A stretch of 64,000 bases of DNA, taken from positions 2,666,001 through 2,730,000 of the forward strand of contig NZ_OY782755.1 of NCBI RefSeq assembly GCF_963678165.1, read 5' to 3'. Source of the stretch: an uncultured Acetobacteroides sp. (GTDB lineage: Bacteria > Bacteroidota > Bacteroidia > Bacteroidales > ZOR0009). The position numbers were made by a program, and so were the translations under genes. The notes beneath the pieces are model-generated. The model worked only from the letters and a program-made list of their open reading frames with translations. It was not told the origin of the DNA and made no database searches. Numbering within the stretch: position 1 is the first letter of the stretch; every line of letters starts with the position of its first letter. Of this stretch, positions 15,838-25,298 are shown piece after piece.

Positions 15838-16830
15838 CTACGAATAGGCGGCAATAACCCCTTTTCGAATCCGATTCTGAAGAAATCTAACAATAAAGTT
15901 TGGAAGTAGCCCTCTTTCCTGCATAGCAATCTTGTGCATAAGATTGATCGATCGAAGAGATTTAGCGTATTCCAAATAGGCGTCAACGGCTCTTTCGACA
16001 TTAAAACTCTGCTCAGCATAGCGTCGAGCGATGTTGCCATCTTCGGGTCTATAACGTCCAATCTCGTGGGCCAAATCTTCAATGCTGAAATCTCGATGCA
16101 AAGCCCGCCCCGAACAGTTATTTTTCAGGCTCATTGGCATTACATCAAGAAAATAGCCATCGCCCATACTCGAGGCATAGGGGCGCTTGTCGTAGATAAC
16201 CACAGGGCGCCCACAAGCTAGCGCTTCGTAGGCCGATCTGCCCAATCCTACAACCAAGTCGTACTCGTTAATGGCACTCGAAACATCCCAGATGTTATCT
16301 ATCTTTTTGTCGAGTTTCCCGAACTCTGCGCCAACCAGCTTACATGCATCAAGCACCTGTTGGTGCCCCTCTTCCGATTGGCATAACGACAGGACCCTAA
16401 TATTGCTATTCCGTAATGGCTTCATCGGACGGAAACGCTCACAGTCAATCCCATTATGTATAATCGGAGAAAGGATGCCACTCTTTAGCAAAAGTTCCTG
16501 CACCTCCTGCGAAATTGAAATGTAGCCATCGGCATGCAACGAAGGACGTTCGGAATGAGGAAAAATGCCGTGGCATGTTTGAATTACGGGACCAAAACGA
16601 TACAAGAATTCTACCGTTTTTAAATGATTTGCAAAAATCAGATCGTACTTTGGTTTCGACATAAAGCCAACGCCAAAATCTTCCTCAATTTTACTAGCTA
16701 CTAATCCCCTTTTAAAGCAAAAATACTCGACGCTATGACCACGCTTAACCAACTCCCCAATTAGCGTATAGGTAAAAGTTTCACTTCCCCCGGTCTTCCC
16801 TAAATTACGATTCGAAACTAAAATGTTCAT
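15838..16830 (-). CDS. Glycosyltransferase family 4-like protein
   Basis: A GT-B fold sugar transferase, probably for a surface glycan. The acceptor-side Rossmann start MNILVSNRNLGKTGGSETF, the domain linker IIHNGIDCERFRP and the donor-side block VGLGRSAYEALACGRPVVIYD (the usual nucleotide-sugar-binding glutamate) are visible. ATG at 16830 is chosen because it opens directly on the first beta strand; 14 further in-frame codons upstream add a segment unlike the family. At 330 residues it is slightly short for the family. It is isolated rather than in a polysaccharide cluster. Specificity is unknown. Slightly lower G/C third positions than the preceding genes. Confidence 0.8.
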   Translation of the reverse strand: MNILVSNRNLGKTGGSETFTYTLIGELVKRGHSVEYFCFKRGLVASKIEEDFGVGFMSKPKYDLIFANHLKTVEFLYRFGPVIQTCHGIFPHSERPSLHADGYISISQEVQELLLKSGILSPIIHNGIDCERFRPMKPLRNSNIRVLSLCQSEEGHQQVLDACKLVGAEFGKLDKKIDNIWDVSSAINEYDLVVGLGRSAYEALACGRPVVIYDKRPYASSMGDGYFLDVMPMSLKNNCSGRALHRDFSIEDLAHEIGRYRPEDGNIARRYAEQSFNVERAVDAYLEYAKSLRSINLMHKIAMQERGLLPNFIVRFLQNRIRKGVIAAYS

Positions 16831-16972
16831 TGTAAAAGCAGCTAAGCCTTGGAATAAGAAATAACCAAACACACTACTAATACAACTAAGAATCCAAACA
16901 CCCTACCTCCCGAATAATAGTTTGTACCATAGAGATACCTCTATTGGTTAACCGATAAAGGAATGGCATAAT

Positions 16973-17527
16973 CTATAACCCTACCTGGTCGGCAACACCG
17001 CACATTGCCTCAATAGCCATCTCGGCAAACACGGCAATCGAAATACCAATCATCTCACACTCCATGATATTCTCGCGCTTAACCGATGCGGCAAAATTCT
17101 TCTCCTTCATTCGCTTCACCACCGACGATGGCTTAACGGATGCCACCTTCCTATCGGGATAGACCATTGCCGTTGCGGTAATAAGCCCCGTGATTGTTTC
17201 TCCAGCCGCAAGCGCATGATCGAACAAGGTAGTCCTAGGCTCAAGCGTAGCCCTTTCGTTGTGCCTACGAATGGCATCAACAGCTACCTGCGGAAAACCA
17301 TTCTCGGCAAGAAGATCGGCAGCTACGTTGCCATGCTGCTCGTGGTTTCCCTCAGTCTCCTCCACGTCTAAATCGTGCAGCAATCCGGCAAGCCCCCATA
17401 GCTCCACATCCTCGTTAAAATGCGCCGCCAGCCTTCGCATCACAGCCTCCGAAGAAAGACAGTGAGCAATCATCCTCGGATTCTTTATTCGGCTATTCAG
17501 CAATTCCAATGCTTGATTACGATCCAT
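16973..17527 (-). CDS. HD/HDIG domain hydrolase
   Basis: A 184-residue metal-dependent phosphohydrolase-fold protein. Metal-ligand motifs run in order: AHCLSSEAVMRRLA (His), GLLHDLDVEE (the HD pair), NHEQHGNVAADLL and later AIRRHNE. This pattern matches the small HDIG family that often hydrolyses nucleotides or (p)ppGpp-like compounds; the substrate here is unknown. ATG 17527 is preferred over an in-frame TTG nine codons upstream. It lies just downstream of apbE on the same strand (65 bases) and could share its transcript. Confidence 0.85.
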   Translation of the reverse strand: MDRNQALELLNSRIKNPRMIAHCLSSEAVMRRLAAHFNEDVELWGLAGLLHDLDVEETEGNHEQHGNVAADLLAENGFPQVAVDAIRRHNERATLEPRTTLFDHALAAGETITGLITATAMVYPDRKVASVKPSSVVKRMKEKNFAASVKRENIMECEMIGISIAVFAEMAIEAMCGVADQVGL

Positions 17528-17591
17528 AGCATTTATCTTTTGAAGTAGGTTCAACTCTTGTTTTTGATTTCTACAACGACCGATGCTCTGG

Positions 17592-18602
17592 CTACTCCTT
17601 TATCAACATCTTTTCGAAGCCTGGAGTTGCATAGGTTTCATAGGCGCCATTCTTCCCCGAGTAGATAAGGTAGGCATCCATTTCGGGATGCTTCTTCAGA
17701 AACGCCTTTGTTTTATCGAGCCCCCACACCATAAAAGCGGTATCGTAGCCATCGGCGTAGGTGCAATTTTTTGCCACCACCGAAACGCTCAGCAGCGTAT
17801 TCCTTGCAGGGTAACCAGTTTTAGGGTCTATTATATGCGAGTACTTAACCCCATTTTCGACGTAGAACTTGCGGTAGTTTCCAGCGGTTGTCAATGCCTT
17901 CCCGTTAGGCAACCTAACCTCTGCCTGCAAATCTGCGCCGGGAGCATCGTTACCATCCGAGGGCCTATCAATACCAATAGTCCAAGATTTGCCGTGGGCG
18001 TTTAGGCCTTTGCCGTAGGTCTCGCCCCCAATCTCAACAAGGTATTCGCTGATGCCCATACGCTCTAGGTAGCGCGCCACCACATCAACCGAGTAGCCCT
18101 GCGCAATGGCGTTAGCATCGATAAACACCCAAGGGTCCTTCTTCCTCAGCTTGCCGTTTACCAGAGCAACCTTGTCCATCCCCACCAAGCGCAGAAGGCT
18201 ATCCACATGCTCCTTGGTCATTTTGTCCTTATTCTTTAGGCCAAACCCCCAAGCACGCACAAGCGGCCCAACGGTAATATCGAAAGCCCCGTCGGTAGCG
18301 TTGCACACCTCTGCTGAATACCTGTAGCACTCGGTAAAGTAGCCATCAGCGGTAGCCGAAGTATCGTTGCTGTTCATCTTCGATATAATGCTCTTCTCAT
18401 TATAGATGGATAGCGAGTTGTCAAAATCGCGGAGGATCGAATCTACCTGTGGTTTCAGGTTCCGGAGTTCCGCATCGCGGTACGAAATGCTGTAGGTTGT
18501 ACCCTGCGCAAATCCGCCGAACTTCACGTACTCCTTTTCGCGGCTGCTGCACGAGGTTATCATGACTATGGCAGCAATTGCAAGAATCGTATTTTGCTTC
18601 AT
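17592..18602 (-). CDS. apbE: FAD:protein FMN transferase ApbE, lipoprotein
   Basis: Transfers FMN from FAD to a threonine of flavoproteins such as the NqrB/RnfG subunits of membrane redox pumps; acts outside the inner membrane. The N terminus MKQNTILAIAAIVMITSCSS is a lipoprotein signal with lipobox ITSC (Cys18). The ApbE core follows: FAQGTTYSISYR, GPLVRAWGFG, WVFIDANAIAQGYSVD, the GGETYGKG block and YSHIIDPKTGYPA, the last being a flavin/metal-binding signature. Full family length (336 residues). The nqr or rnf partners are not in this window. Confidence 0.95.
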   Translation of the reverse strand: MKQNTILAIAAIVMITSCSSREKEYVKFGGFAQGTTYSISYRDAELRNLKPQVDSILRDFDNSLSIYNEKSIISKMNSNDTSATADGYFTECYRYSAEVCNATDGAFDITVGPLVRAWGFGLKNKDKMTKEHVDSLLRLVGMDKVALVNGKLRKKDPWVFIDANAIAQGYSVDVVARYLERMGISEYLVEIGGETYGKGLNAHGKSWTIGIDRPSDGNDAPGADLQAEVRLPNGKALTTAGNYRKFYVENGVKYSHIIDPKTGYPARNTLLSVSVVAKNCTYADGYDTAFMVWGLDKTKAFLKKHPEMDAYLIYSGKNGAYETYATPGFEKMLIKE

Positions 18603-18737
18603 GCCAAAATTTCTTAAGTAAGTATGATGATTTTATGAATCTCTATTCCGAGGTCCTAAATATAGGTAAGATGCTTTGCTTTTAGGCAGATTGTCGCTAT
18701 AATTGTTTCGTTCGAATTACAATACACCCAAAGCCTG

Positions 18738-20012
18738 ATGATCTATCGTACCTTTATACTCAGCATCCTGTTCGTTGCGCTGTCAATGGGCACCGCTCAC
18801 GCACAACATCGTGTGGATATCATCGATCCCGATATAAAAAGCGTACAGGCTTTTGCAAACCAAGATGTGACCTCGTTCCCTAGCATATATCTCAACAATG
18901 GCGAATACGTTACCATCAAGTTCGACGATCTTAATGCAAAGGCGCCACGCAATCTAACGTACAAAATTGTCCACTGCGACGAGAATTGGAAGGATGAGGA
19001 GCTATTCCAATCGGCATACCTTGATGGCTTTCAGGAGCAGCCCCTAAACAGCTACAGCTATTCCAACAATACGACAACCAAGTATGTCCACTACGACATT
19101 ACGTTTCCAAACAACGATGTAAAGCCAAAAATATCCGGCAACTACATGATGGTTATTCTTGATGCTGACACCCAACAGCCGCTGCTTAAGGTCGGGTTCC
19201 TTGTTGCCGAAAAGTTTGCAACCCACATTGCATCAATAGCAATTCCGACAAGCAGTGACAGCTACCAAACATCGCATCAGCTAAACCTAACCGTTCAATA
19301 CCAGCTGCCGAACGTCACCAATCCTTCCCGCGAGATAAAAACCAAAGTTTTTCAAAACTACGTTCTCCTTCCCGATTCGCTTCAACCACAACCGGTAAAC
19401 CTTGGCGTGAATTCGATTGTATACAGCCGCCCCGATAAAAACATATACCCCGCAGGCAACGAATTCAGGACTTTGGACATTCGCGATGCGCACTATATCT
19501 CCACCAATGCAAGCTCTATAAAGCAGGTGCAAGGCCAGTACTACATACTTCTGCAGCCCGACAAATCGCGCAGCAACATCCCCTACTCTCAGAACTACGA
19601 TTACGATGGGAAACTGATCGTTGCTGGTCTAAACCTTAACAATCCCGACACCGACTGCGACTACTACAGCGTGATGTTCTCGCTAAACTCCCCCTATTTA
19701 GGCGATAAATACGATGTTTACCTCGAAGGTGAACTTACGGGCTGGGGACCATCGAACTACTCAAAAATGATCTATAACAACACAACTAGCTGCTACGAAG
19801 TTCCGCTTCTTCTAAAACAGGGATTTTACAGCTACCAGTATGTTGTAAGAAATCAAAAAGGCAATGCAGCTATGCATCTCTCGCCCGAAGGGAACTTCAG
19901 CCAAACGGAGAACTCATATCAAATCTGCACCTACTACAAAGGCATTCGCGACACCTACACCCGCCTCGTTGCATCTACATGCATCGAACGAAGTAAAAAA
20001 ATCACAAAATAA
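18738..20012 (+). CDS. DUF5103 family exported protein
   Basis: A 424-residue protein with signal peptide (MIYRTFILSILFVALSMGTAHA). It then matches from memory the Bacteroidota DUF5103 family: DPDIKSVQAF near residue 33, YKIVHCDENW near 80, a run of beta strands, and a late immunoglobulin-like segment (FSLNSPYLGDKYDVYLEGELTGW) resembling a carbohydrate-binding/E-set fold. Family function is unknown; the location is periplasm or cell surface. It has an ATG start 135 bases from the divergent apbE, so both promoters lie between them. A 116-base gap separates it from the DUF4251 gene. Confidence 0.88.
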   Translation: MIYRTFILSILFVALSMGTAHAQHRVDIIDPDIKSVQAFANQDVTSFPSIYLNNGEYVTIKFDDLNAKAPRNLTYKIVHCDENWKDEELFQSAYLDGFQEQPLNSYSYSNNTTTKYVHYDITFPNNDVKPKISGNYMMVILDADTQQPLLKVGFLVAEKFATHIASIAIPTSSDSYQTSHQLNLTVQYQLPNVTNPSREIKTKVFQNYVLLPDSLQPQPVNLGVNSIVYSRPDKNIYPAGNEFRTLDIRDAHYISTNASSIKQVQGQYYILLQPDKSRSNIPYSQNYDYDGKLIVAGLNLNNPDTDCDYYSVMFSLNSPYLGDKYDVYLEGELTGWGPSNYSKMIYNNTTSCYEVPLLLKQGFYSYQYVVRNQKGNAAMHLSPEGNFSQTENSYQICTYYKGIRDTYTRLVASTCIERSKKITK

Positions 20013-20128
20013 GCCCCATCCCCTTAGCCACATGAAGCAAAATTTGGTTATTACTTATACGTAGATTGCCTAATCAATAGGTTCTAAATACAAATCGTAA
20101 CGTAAAGTCGTAAACAAAAAATAGCGGT

Positions 20129-20626
20129 ATGAAAAGTATCTTGATCATTTCTGGGTTGATGCTAACTTCTGCACTCTTGCTTACAGCAAACATCAACAAG
20201 GAGGTTTTTCTAGGTTCTAGCAAACAAGAAAAAGAGGTCGCCCTTAAAACTGCAATCGAAGCCCCAAACTATACCTTTGTAGCTAACATCGCTATCCCCA
20301 TGAGGGGAAGCGCACGAAACCTCACCTCCACGTACGACCTCAGAGTAACCAATGATACCATAGTTGCATATCTTCCATTCTTCGGAAGAGCCTACACAGC
20401 ACCAATTTCTCCCGAAGAAGCAGGAATCATGTTTACAAGCACCAAGTTTACCTATACAAAAAAGATAACCAAACACGAAGGATGGGAAATAACAATTAAG
20501 ACCAAAGACACTAAGGTTAAATACGAGTTATTCCTCTCTATTAGCAAGAATGGCTACGGAACGCTTACGGTGCAATCCGTCAACCGTGAAAGCATATCCT
20601 TCTCAGGCACTATAAGACAACCTTAA
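20129..20626 (+). CDS. DUF4251 family exported protein
   Basis: A 165-residue protein. The signal sequence MKSILIISGLMLTSALLLTANI is followed by the DUF4251 pattern: FVANIAIPMRGSARNLTSTYDLRV, IVAYLPFFGRAYTAP, then FTSTKFTYTKK...GWEITIKTKD and a C-terminal YGTLTVQSVNRESISFSGTI. The family is a small periplasmic beta-rich domain of unknown function, common in Bacteroidales. It may be co-transcribed with the DUF5103 gene upstream, though the gap is large enough for its own promoter. Confidence 0.9.
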   Translation: MKSILIISGLMLTSALLLTANINKEVFLGSSKQEKEVALKTAIEAPNYTFVANIAIPMRGSARNLTSTYDLRVTNDTIVAYLPFFGRAYTAPISPEEAGIMFTSTKFTYTKKITKHEGWEITIKTKDTKVKYELFLSISKNGYGTLTVQSVNRESISFSGTIRQP

Positions 20627-20677
20627 AAAATGTAATGATTTCTAGAAGTAAGTGAACTTATTATACTTCAGGTTTTC

Positions 20678-20685
20678 TATATTTG
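20678..20685 (+). promoter_or_regulatory. Candidate -7 box for the YgjV-like gene
   Basis: TATATTTG matches TAnnTTTG and lies 22 bases before the ATG at 20708. No clear -33 element was seen. Confidence 0.5.
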
Positions 20686-20707
20686 CACCCCTAAAATTTT
20701 TTAAAAC

Positions 20708-21331
20708 ATGCAAAACATAGAATTACTAACCTGGATCGGATACCTAGCATCTGTGGTAACCGCCATTTCATTACTAATGAGCGCCCCCTTAAAGCTAAGG
20801 TGGTTCAATCTAGTAGGTTCTGCAATCTTTGCCACATACGGATTCTTAATCGGAGCCTATCCAGTTGGCATATTCAATAGCCTAATAATAGCAATTGATG
20901 CTTACTACCTCGTACAGATCTACAAATCAACAAGTGCATTTCATGTCCTTCTTGTAAATTCTAACGAACGTATTCTTAAGCTTTTCCTTTCAAAGTATTC
21001 TGAGGACATTTCGGCGACTTTCCCTAAATACCTAGAGACCATAAACAACTGCAATATCGTAGCTCTACAAACTCGAGACATGGAGGTAATTGGAATCGTT
21101 GCCGGCAACAGAAAAGACACTAATGAACTTGAGATTGAGATTGATTATACGTCCCCACATAATCGAGACTACAAACCCGGTAAATACCTATTTACCAAAT
21201 CTAGCATTCTCAAGGATTTGGGCATAAGCAAGGCATGGACCAGAGCATTTACTCCAGCCCATGAAAAGTATCTTTTAAAGATGGGATTCGCCCCAAATGG
21301 TTCATCTTCTTATAGCATCAATGTACAATAG
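20708..21331 (+). CDS. YgjV-like membrane protein with soluble C-terminal domain
   Basis: The first about 75 residues form three hydrophobic helices (LLTWIGYLASVVTAISLLM, FNLVGSAIFATYGFLIGAY, FNSLIIAIDAYYLV), the layout of the YgjV/inner-membrane family. The remaining about 130 residues are soluble and end AFTPAHEKYLLKMGFAPNGSSSY, which resembles the last helix-strand of GNAT acetyltransferases; the acetyl-CoA loop is not recognisable, so this part may be degenerate. Function unknown. Its stop lies 22 bases from the stop of the convergent fRMsr gene. Confidence 0.75.
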   Translation: MQNIELLTWIGYLASVVTAISLLMSAPLKLRWFNLVGSAIFATYGFLIGAYPVGIFNSLIIAIDAYYLVQIYKSTSAFHVLLVNSNERILKLFLSKYSEDISATFPKYLETINNCNIVALQTRDMEVIGIVAGNRKDTNELEIEIDYTSPHNRDYKPGKYLFTKSSILKDLGISKAWTRAFTPAHEKYLLKMGFAPNGSSSYSINVQ

Positions 21332-21353
21332 TATTACTGGCACCAACCATCCG

Positions 21354-21836
21354 CTAAAGTTTCTTCTGAACCATTAGTGCCAGCTCATTGAGGTATCTCT
21401 CATCGATTTCATCAAACGATGAGAGATGCTCACTATCAACATCGAGCACCAGAAGCACTTCGTCATCCTTCATTATTGGAATAACGATTTCTGACTTAGA
21501 AAGCGAACTGCAAGCAATATGTCCAGGGTATTTATCGACGTCATCTACAATTACAGTCCTCTTCTGCGTATACGAAGCACCACATACTCCTTTATTTGAA
21601 GCTATTCTTGTACAAGCAACAGGTCCCTGAAAAGGTCCCAAAATCAGCCCTCCATCCTTCACTCTGTAAAACCCCACCCAAAAAAAGTTGAGCCCATATT
21701 TAAGAGCGGCAGCTATGTTCGCAAGATTTGCAGTAAGGTCATCTTCATAATCAATAAGAGCAGCAATTTGTGGTAGTAGTTCTTTGTAACACTCCTCTTT
21801 TGTTACATTATCCGAGATCAAAATATCCTCTGCCAT
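21354..21836 (-). CDS. GAF-domain free methionine-(R)-sulfoxide reductase
   Basis: Reduces free methionine-R-sulfoxide in the cytoplasm. A single GAF domain of 160 residues with LNFFWVGFYRVKDGGLILGPFQG and the three family cysteines in their usual places: GPVACTRI, KGVCGASY and GHIACSSLS. DEVLLVLDVDSEHLSSFDEID is the typical closing block. Full length for the family (fRMsr/MsrC). The catalytic assignment follows from cysteine conservation. Single gene; the long AT-rich stretch upstream (21837-22000) separates it from the divergent peptidase gene. Confidence 0.92.
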   Translation of the reverse strand: MAEDILISDNVTKEECYKELLPQIAALIDYEDDLTANLANIAAALKYGLNFFWVGFYRVKDGGLILGPFQGPVACTRIASNKGVCGASYTQKRTVIVDDVDKYPGHIACSSLSKSEIVIPIMKDDEVLLVLDVDSEHLSSFDEIDERYLNELALMVQKKL

Positions 21837-21969
21837 AAATATTTAACATTTCATTAACATCACATCTAAACTTCTAAACTTCAACGTTCAGTCTTCAAAA
21901 GTAGCAATCATATTCAAAACGAGATTATCATTAATATCCCAAATAATTAGATTATCTAAAATAAACTTC

Positions 21970-21977
21970 TATTTTTG
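21970..21977 (+). promoter_or_regulatory. Candidate -7 box for the NlpC/P60 gene
   Basis: TATTTTTG matches TAnnTTTG, 23 bases before the ATG at 22001, in an AT-rich leader. Confidence 0.5.
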
Positions 21978-22000
21978 CAGAAAACGAGAGTAATAGGTCT

Positions 22001-22576
22001 ATGTTAAAATCAACTATAATCACGCTGGCTGTAACTTTTTTGTTGTTGTTATCTTTTGATTCAACGGCGAAACGTCCACATAGGCGTCATGTAGTGCACA
22101 AAGCCGATTCAACTTCAATTCAAAAAGAAAGGTTCATCCTCGAAAAAGCGATAACCAATGTTGCTGATACTGTTGTTGAGAACATCATATCCTTCTCAAA
22201 GCAATACTTAGGGACACCTTATCGCTATAGCGGGACAACCTCTTCAGGTTTTGACTGTTCCGGTTTTGTTGGTCACCTCTTCAAATCAAAAGGTGTCGAA
22301 CTTCCCCGAAATAGTTCGGCGATGGCAAAAGTTGGAGAAGCAGTTGACAAGAGTAGTCTACAACCAGGGGATCTTGTATTCTTTAAGGGCAGAGGAAGAA
22401 GAAGTGGCGTAGGGCATGTTGGCATGGTTGTTCAAGCTAACGATAGTAGCGTACTGATGGTGCACTCCTCAACCTCTAGAGGTGTCGTTGTTGAAGATAT
22501 TACCAAATCGGCTTACTTTAAGAGACGGTTTATTAAGGCAAAACGAATAATGCCAAATCCAAATTCAAAGAACTAG
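22001..22576 (+). CDS. NlpC/P60 (C40) peptidoglycan endopeptidase
   Basis: A periplasmic cysteine peptidase that cuts stem-peptide bonds in peptidoglycan. The signal segment (residues 7-21) is followed by a basic linker and the C40 domain: catalytic Cys86 in SSGFDCSGFV, His139 in GVGHVGMVV and a third polar residue around His155 in MVHSS. LGTPYRYSGTTSSGFDCSG and LQPGDLVFFKG are hallmark family blocks. Length (191 residues) is that of the single-domain Spr/NlpC type. The conserved active site suggests a functional enzyme. Confidence 0.93.
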   Translation: MLKSTIITLAVTFLLLLSFDSTAKRPHRRHVVHKADSTSIQKERFILEKAITNVADTVVENIISFSKQYLGTPYRYSGTTSSGFDCSGFVGHLFKSKGVELPRNSSAMAKVGEAVDKSSLQPGDLVFFKGRGRRSGVGHVGMVVQANDSSVLMVHSSTSRGVVVEDITKSAYFKRRFIKAKRIMPNPNSKN

Positions 22577-22592
22577 ATTAACAACCAATAAT

Positions 22593-22628
22593 AAACAAGA
22601 AAGGCGCTTTAAAGCGCCTTTCTTGTTT
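22593..22628. terminator. 36-bp perfect palindrome, bidirectional terminator
   Basis: AAACAAGAAAGGCGCTTT followed directly by its exact reverse complement; it ends in T-rich DNA on both strands and lies between convergent genes. Confidence 0.9.
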
Positions 22629-22653
22629 TATTTCCGCAATAGCAAAGAGAAGA

Positions 22654-25173
22654 CTACATGTCGCTTTCTCTTTCTCTTTCTCTTAGGTAAGCCTTAACCA
22701 TTCTTATTTCACTATAAGAGCAATCGGCTCCTATCATATTCTTAGCATCGGACAAACCTTGTTCTGTATGGTTTTCAAAGTAGTTTAAAATCTTACCTAC
22801 TTTATCAGAACTTATAATCTGGTAAATATCCAATTCCCCGGAAGCAACAAAATGAGAAAGATGCCCTTCTACTGTCGATACAACAATTCCCCGTTTACTT
22901 GCAATCTGCTCTACACTCAATCCCTCCTTAAAAAGTTCGAGGGAAACTCTTTTTGTATCAACCTTTTCAGCATTCTTCTGTTTTTTATCATTTGTTACAG
23001 AATATTCAATCTCGTACAATTTTTCATACGCCATTCCATTATCCTCACAATAGTCGGCAATAATATCGATTACCTCAGCACCAAATTGCTTAAGTTTCTT
23101 ATCTCCAAAACCTCTTACTCCCTTTAAGTCAGCCATTTTTGTCGGCAACTTAAGAAGCAAGTCGTAAAGAGCCTTTTGAGAAAATATCATATAAATAGGT
23201 ACATCAAGTTCTTCAGCCTTGCTCTCTCGCCACGACTTAAGTGCAAGATAAAGCATGGGATTAACAATGTTGGCAGGAGTCTTCGATTCAAAAGATTTTC
23301 TTTCAGTCCTGCTTGTCCCCTTATCAATTGAAGCCTTTGCACGAGCCTCCAAATAATTCTTAACCACAAACCCCGATTCTGAAACATTCAAGCATTGCAA
23401 TTTAATTCGTGTTTCATCCTCCACCCGACGTATTGAATCCGTGAATGACTTTCTCACTACCTTATTATCTATATCAATTGATAAATCTCCAACCCCCTTT
23501 TGAACAATTCCCTTTACTTTCTCAGCAAAGTAGGCACACCCCTTCTTTACTCTTTCTTGTAGAACTTTATTATTCTCTATATCAACAGGCTGTTCAGCCA
23601 ATAAAATCAACTGATTTTTAAACTTATCTGATATATCTACCACATCTCCCCTAAAACTATTGATAATACTAGAGAGAGAAGATCTCACCATCTCATGAAT
23701 AGAATCGGAATGCTCCATTGATAGTTTTTTGCAGTAGTTCAATGGACGAGAAATAGAGTCAAACTCAAAAAGTTCTAGCAGCAACTGCTTCTGGTATTCA
23801 CGTTTACCCGACTCAAGCTGTTGAAGCGTTGGCGCATTTTCCTCCACCTCTTGAGTAAAAGACTTAACAGTAAGGTCAGTCTTGATATTACTTGATGAAA
23901 TTGGAGAACTAAGAACCAAACCTTCCAACGTCTTACAACGACTAAGTGCTACATACACTTGCCCACTAGCAAATGCAGCCTTTGCATCAACAACAGCCTT
24001 TTCAAAAGTCAATCCTTGACTTTTATGTATGGTAATTGCCCAGGCTAATTTCAAGGGATACTGTTCGAAACTACCTACAACCTCTTCTACAATAGCATCA
24101 TTTTTAGGATCGATGCTATACTTTGTATTATCCCAACGGGCAAGTGTTACATTTATTGGATTTTCATCATCAGCACATTGAACCCAAACACCATCATCAT
24201 CAATATCAACCACAACACCTATCTTACCATTGTAGAATAGTTTTTCGGGTGATGAGTCGTTCTTTACAAACATCACCTGAGCGCCTACCTTTAGTTCCAA
24301 CTCCAACTCCGTTGGATAAGAATACTCAGGGAAATTACCCGTTACTGTAGCCTGGTGTTTGAAACTCTCCTTGTCAATCTTTGCTAGTTGCTCATTATTT
24401 ATCGCCTGAGCTTGACTATTATGAGTTGTAAGTGTTATGTAACCATCGCCATCACTTCTTTTGAAGTTAGGAATATGCCGCTTATTCAGTTCTGCAAGAG
24501 TTGCCTCATCAATACGATTTTCTCGAACCCTATTCAGAATATCAATAAAAGCAGTATCACTTTGCCTGTAGATGTGCTTTAGCTCTATAGAAACTAATTC
24601 GGTTTGCTTAAGTGCACGGCTACTAAAGAAAAATACCGTCTCGTAATACTTGCTAAGCAACGACCATTCATCTTCCTTTACAACAGGAGTAAGCTGCTGT
24701 AGATCGCCAATCATCAGGAGTTGCACACCTCCAAACGGTTTATAGCGGTTACGGTAGCGACGCAATACCTCATCAATGCCATCTAGCAAATCGGCACGCA
24801 CCATACTTATCTCATCAATAACCAGCAGGTCAAGGCTACGGATGATATTAATCTTATCCCGACTGAACTTTTGATATGAGGGTTGATTATCTGTTTGGGC
24901 AGGACTCCCGATTCCGTTATCAACCTCGTTTTTTTTTGGTATTTGAGGACCAAAAGGCAACTGAAAGAAGGAGTGAATGGTAACCCCTCCTGCATTTATT
25001 GCGGCAACTCCTGTAGGAGCAACCACAATCATACGCTTAGCAGAAGTCTTCGTCAAGTTGTGAAGGAAAGTAGTTTTACCTGTTCCTGCTTTACCCGTTA
25101 AGAAAACGTTCTTATTAGTAAAATTAACGTACTCGAATGCTAGATTCAGCGGTTGATTTTCTTCTACTTTCAT
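22654..25173 (-). CDS. Pif1/RecD-like helicase with HRDC and helix-turn-helix domains
   Basis: An 839-residue SF1 DNA helicase of the Bacteroidota 'AAA family ATPase / helix-turn-helix' type. Walker A GKAGTGKTTFL near residue 28, Walker B LLVIDEISMVRADLLDG near 112 and a RecD-like C-terminal motor block (LAWAITIHKSQGLTFEKAVVD, GQVYVALSRCKTLEGLVL) near 385-420. An HRDC-like domain (IYMIFSQKALYDLL to GDKKLKQFG) and an HTH (KEGLSVEQIASKRGIVVSTV) follow. Likely acts in DNA repair or replication-fork processing (inference). The first in-frame start is TTG four codons upstream; ATG 25173 is preferred. AT-richer than the 7-15 kb region. Confidence 0.9.
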   Translation of the reverse strand: MKVEENQPLNLAFEYVNFTNKNVFLTGKAGTGKTTFLHNLTKTSAKRMIVVAPTGVAAINAGGVTIHSFFQLPFGPQIPKKNEVDNGIGSPAQTDNQPSYQKFSRDKINIIRSLDLLVIDEISMVRADLLDGIDEVLRRYRNRYKPFGGVQLLMIGDLQQLTPVVKEDEWSLLSKYYETVFFFSSRALKQTELVSIELKHIYRQSDTAFIDILNRVRENRIDEATLAELNKRHIPNFKRSDGDGYITLTTHNSQAQAINNEQLAKIDKESFKHQATVTGNFPEYSYPTELELELKVGAQVMFVKNDSSPEKLFYNGKIGVVVDIDDDGVWVQCADDENPINVTLARWDNTKYSIDPKNDAIVEEVVGSFEQYPLKLAWAITIHKSQGLTFEKAVVDAKAAFASGQVYVALSRCKTLEGLVLSSPISSSNIKTDLTVKSFTQEVEENAPTLQQLESGKREYQKQLLLELFEFDSISRPLNYCKKLSMEHSDSIHEMVRSSLSSIINSFRGDVVDISDKFKNQLILLAEQPVDIENNKVLQERVKKGCAYFAEKVKGIVQKGVGDLSIDIDNKVVRKSFTDSIRRVEDETRIKLQCLNVSESGFVVKNYLEARAKASIDKGTSRTERKSFESKTPANIVNPMLYLALKSWRESKAEELDVPIYMIFSQKALYDLLLKLPTKMADLKGVRGFGDKKLKQFGAEVIDIIADYCEDNGMAYEKLYEIEYSVTNDKKQKNAEKVDTKRVSLELFKEGLSVEQIASKRGIVVSTVEGHLSHFVASGELDIYQIISSDKVGKILNYFENHTEQGLSDAKNMIGADCSYSEIRMVKAYLRERERESDM

Positions 25174-25249
25174 ATTATTCAACAATAAAACTCACACCAA
25201 AGAGCATAAATTTATCAATTAAATATCAATCACACCTATAAAGCAATAA

Positions 25250-25279
25250 AAAAGGCCACCGCAATTGCGGTGACCTTTT
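25250..25279 (-). terminator. Terminator of the rpsF-rpsR-rplI operon
   Basis: AAAAGGCCACCGC, loop AATT, GCGGTGACCTTTT: a 13-bp stem with one mismatch and a U tract in the minus transcript, 20 bases after the rplI stop. Confidence 0.85.
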
Positions 25280-25298
25280 CGTATTTTCAATGTTCTGC

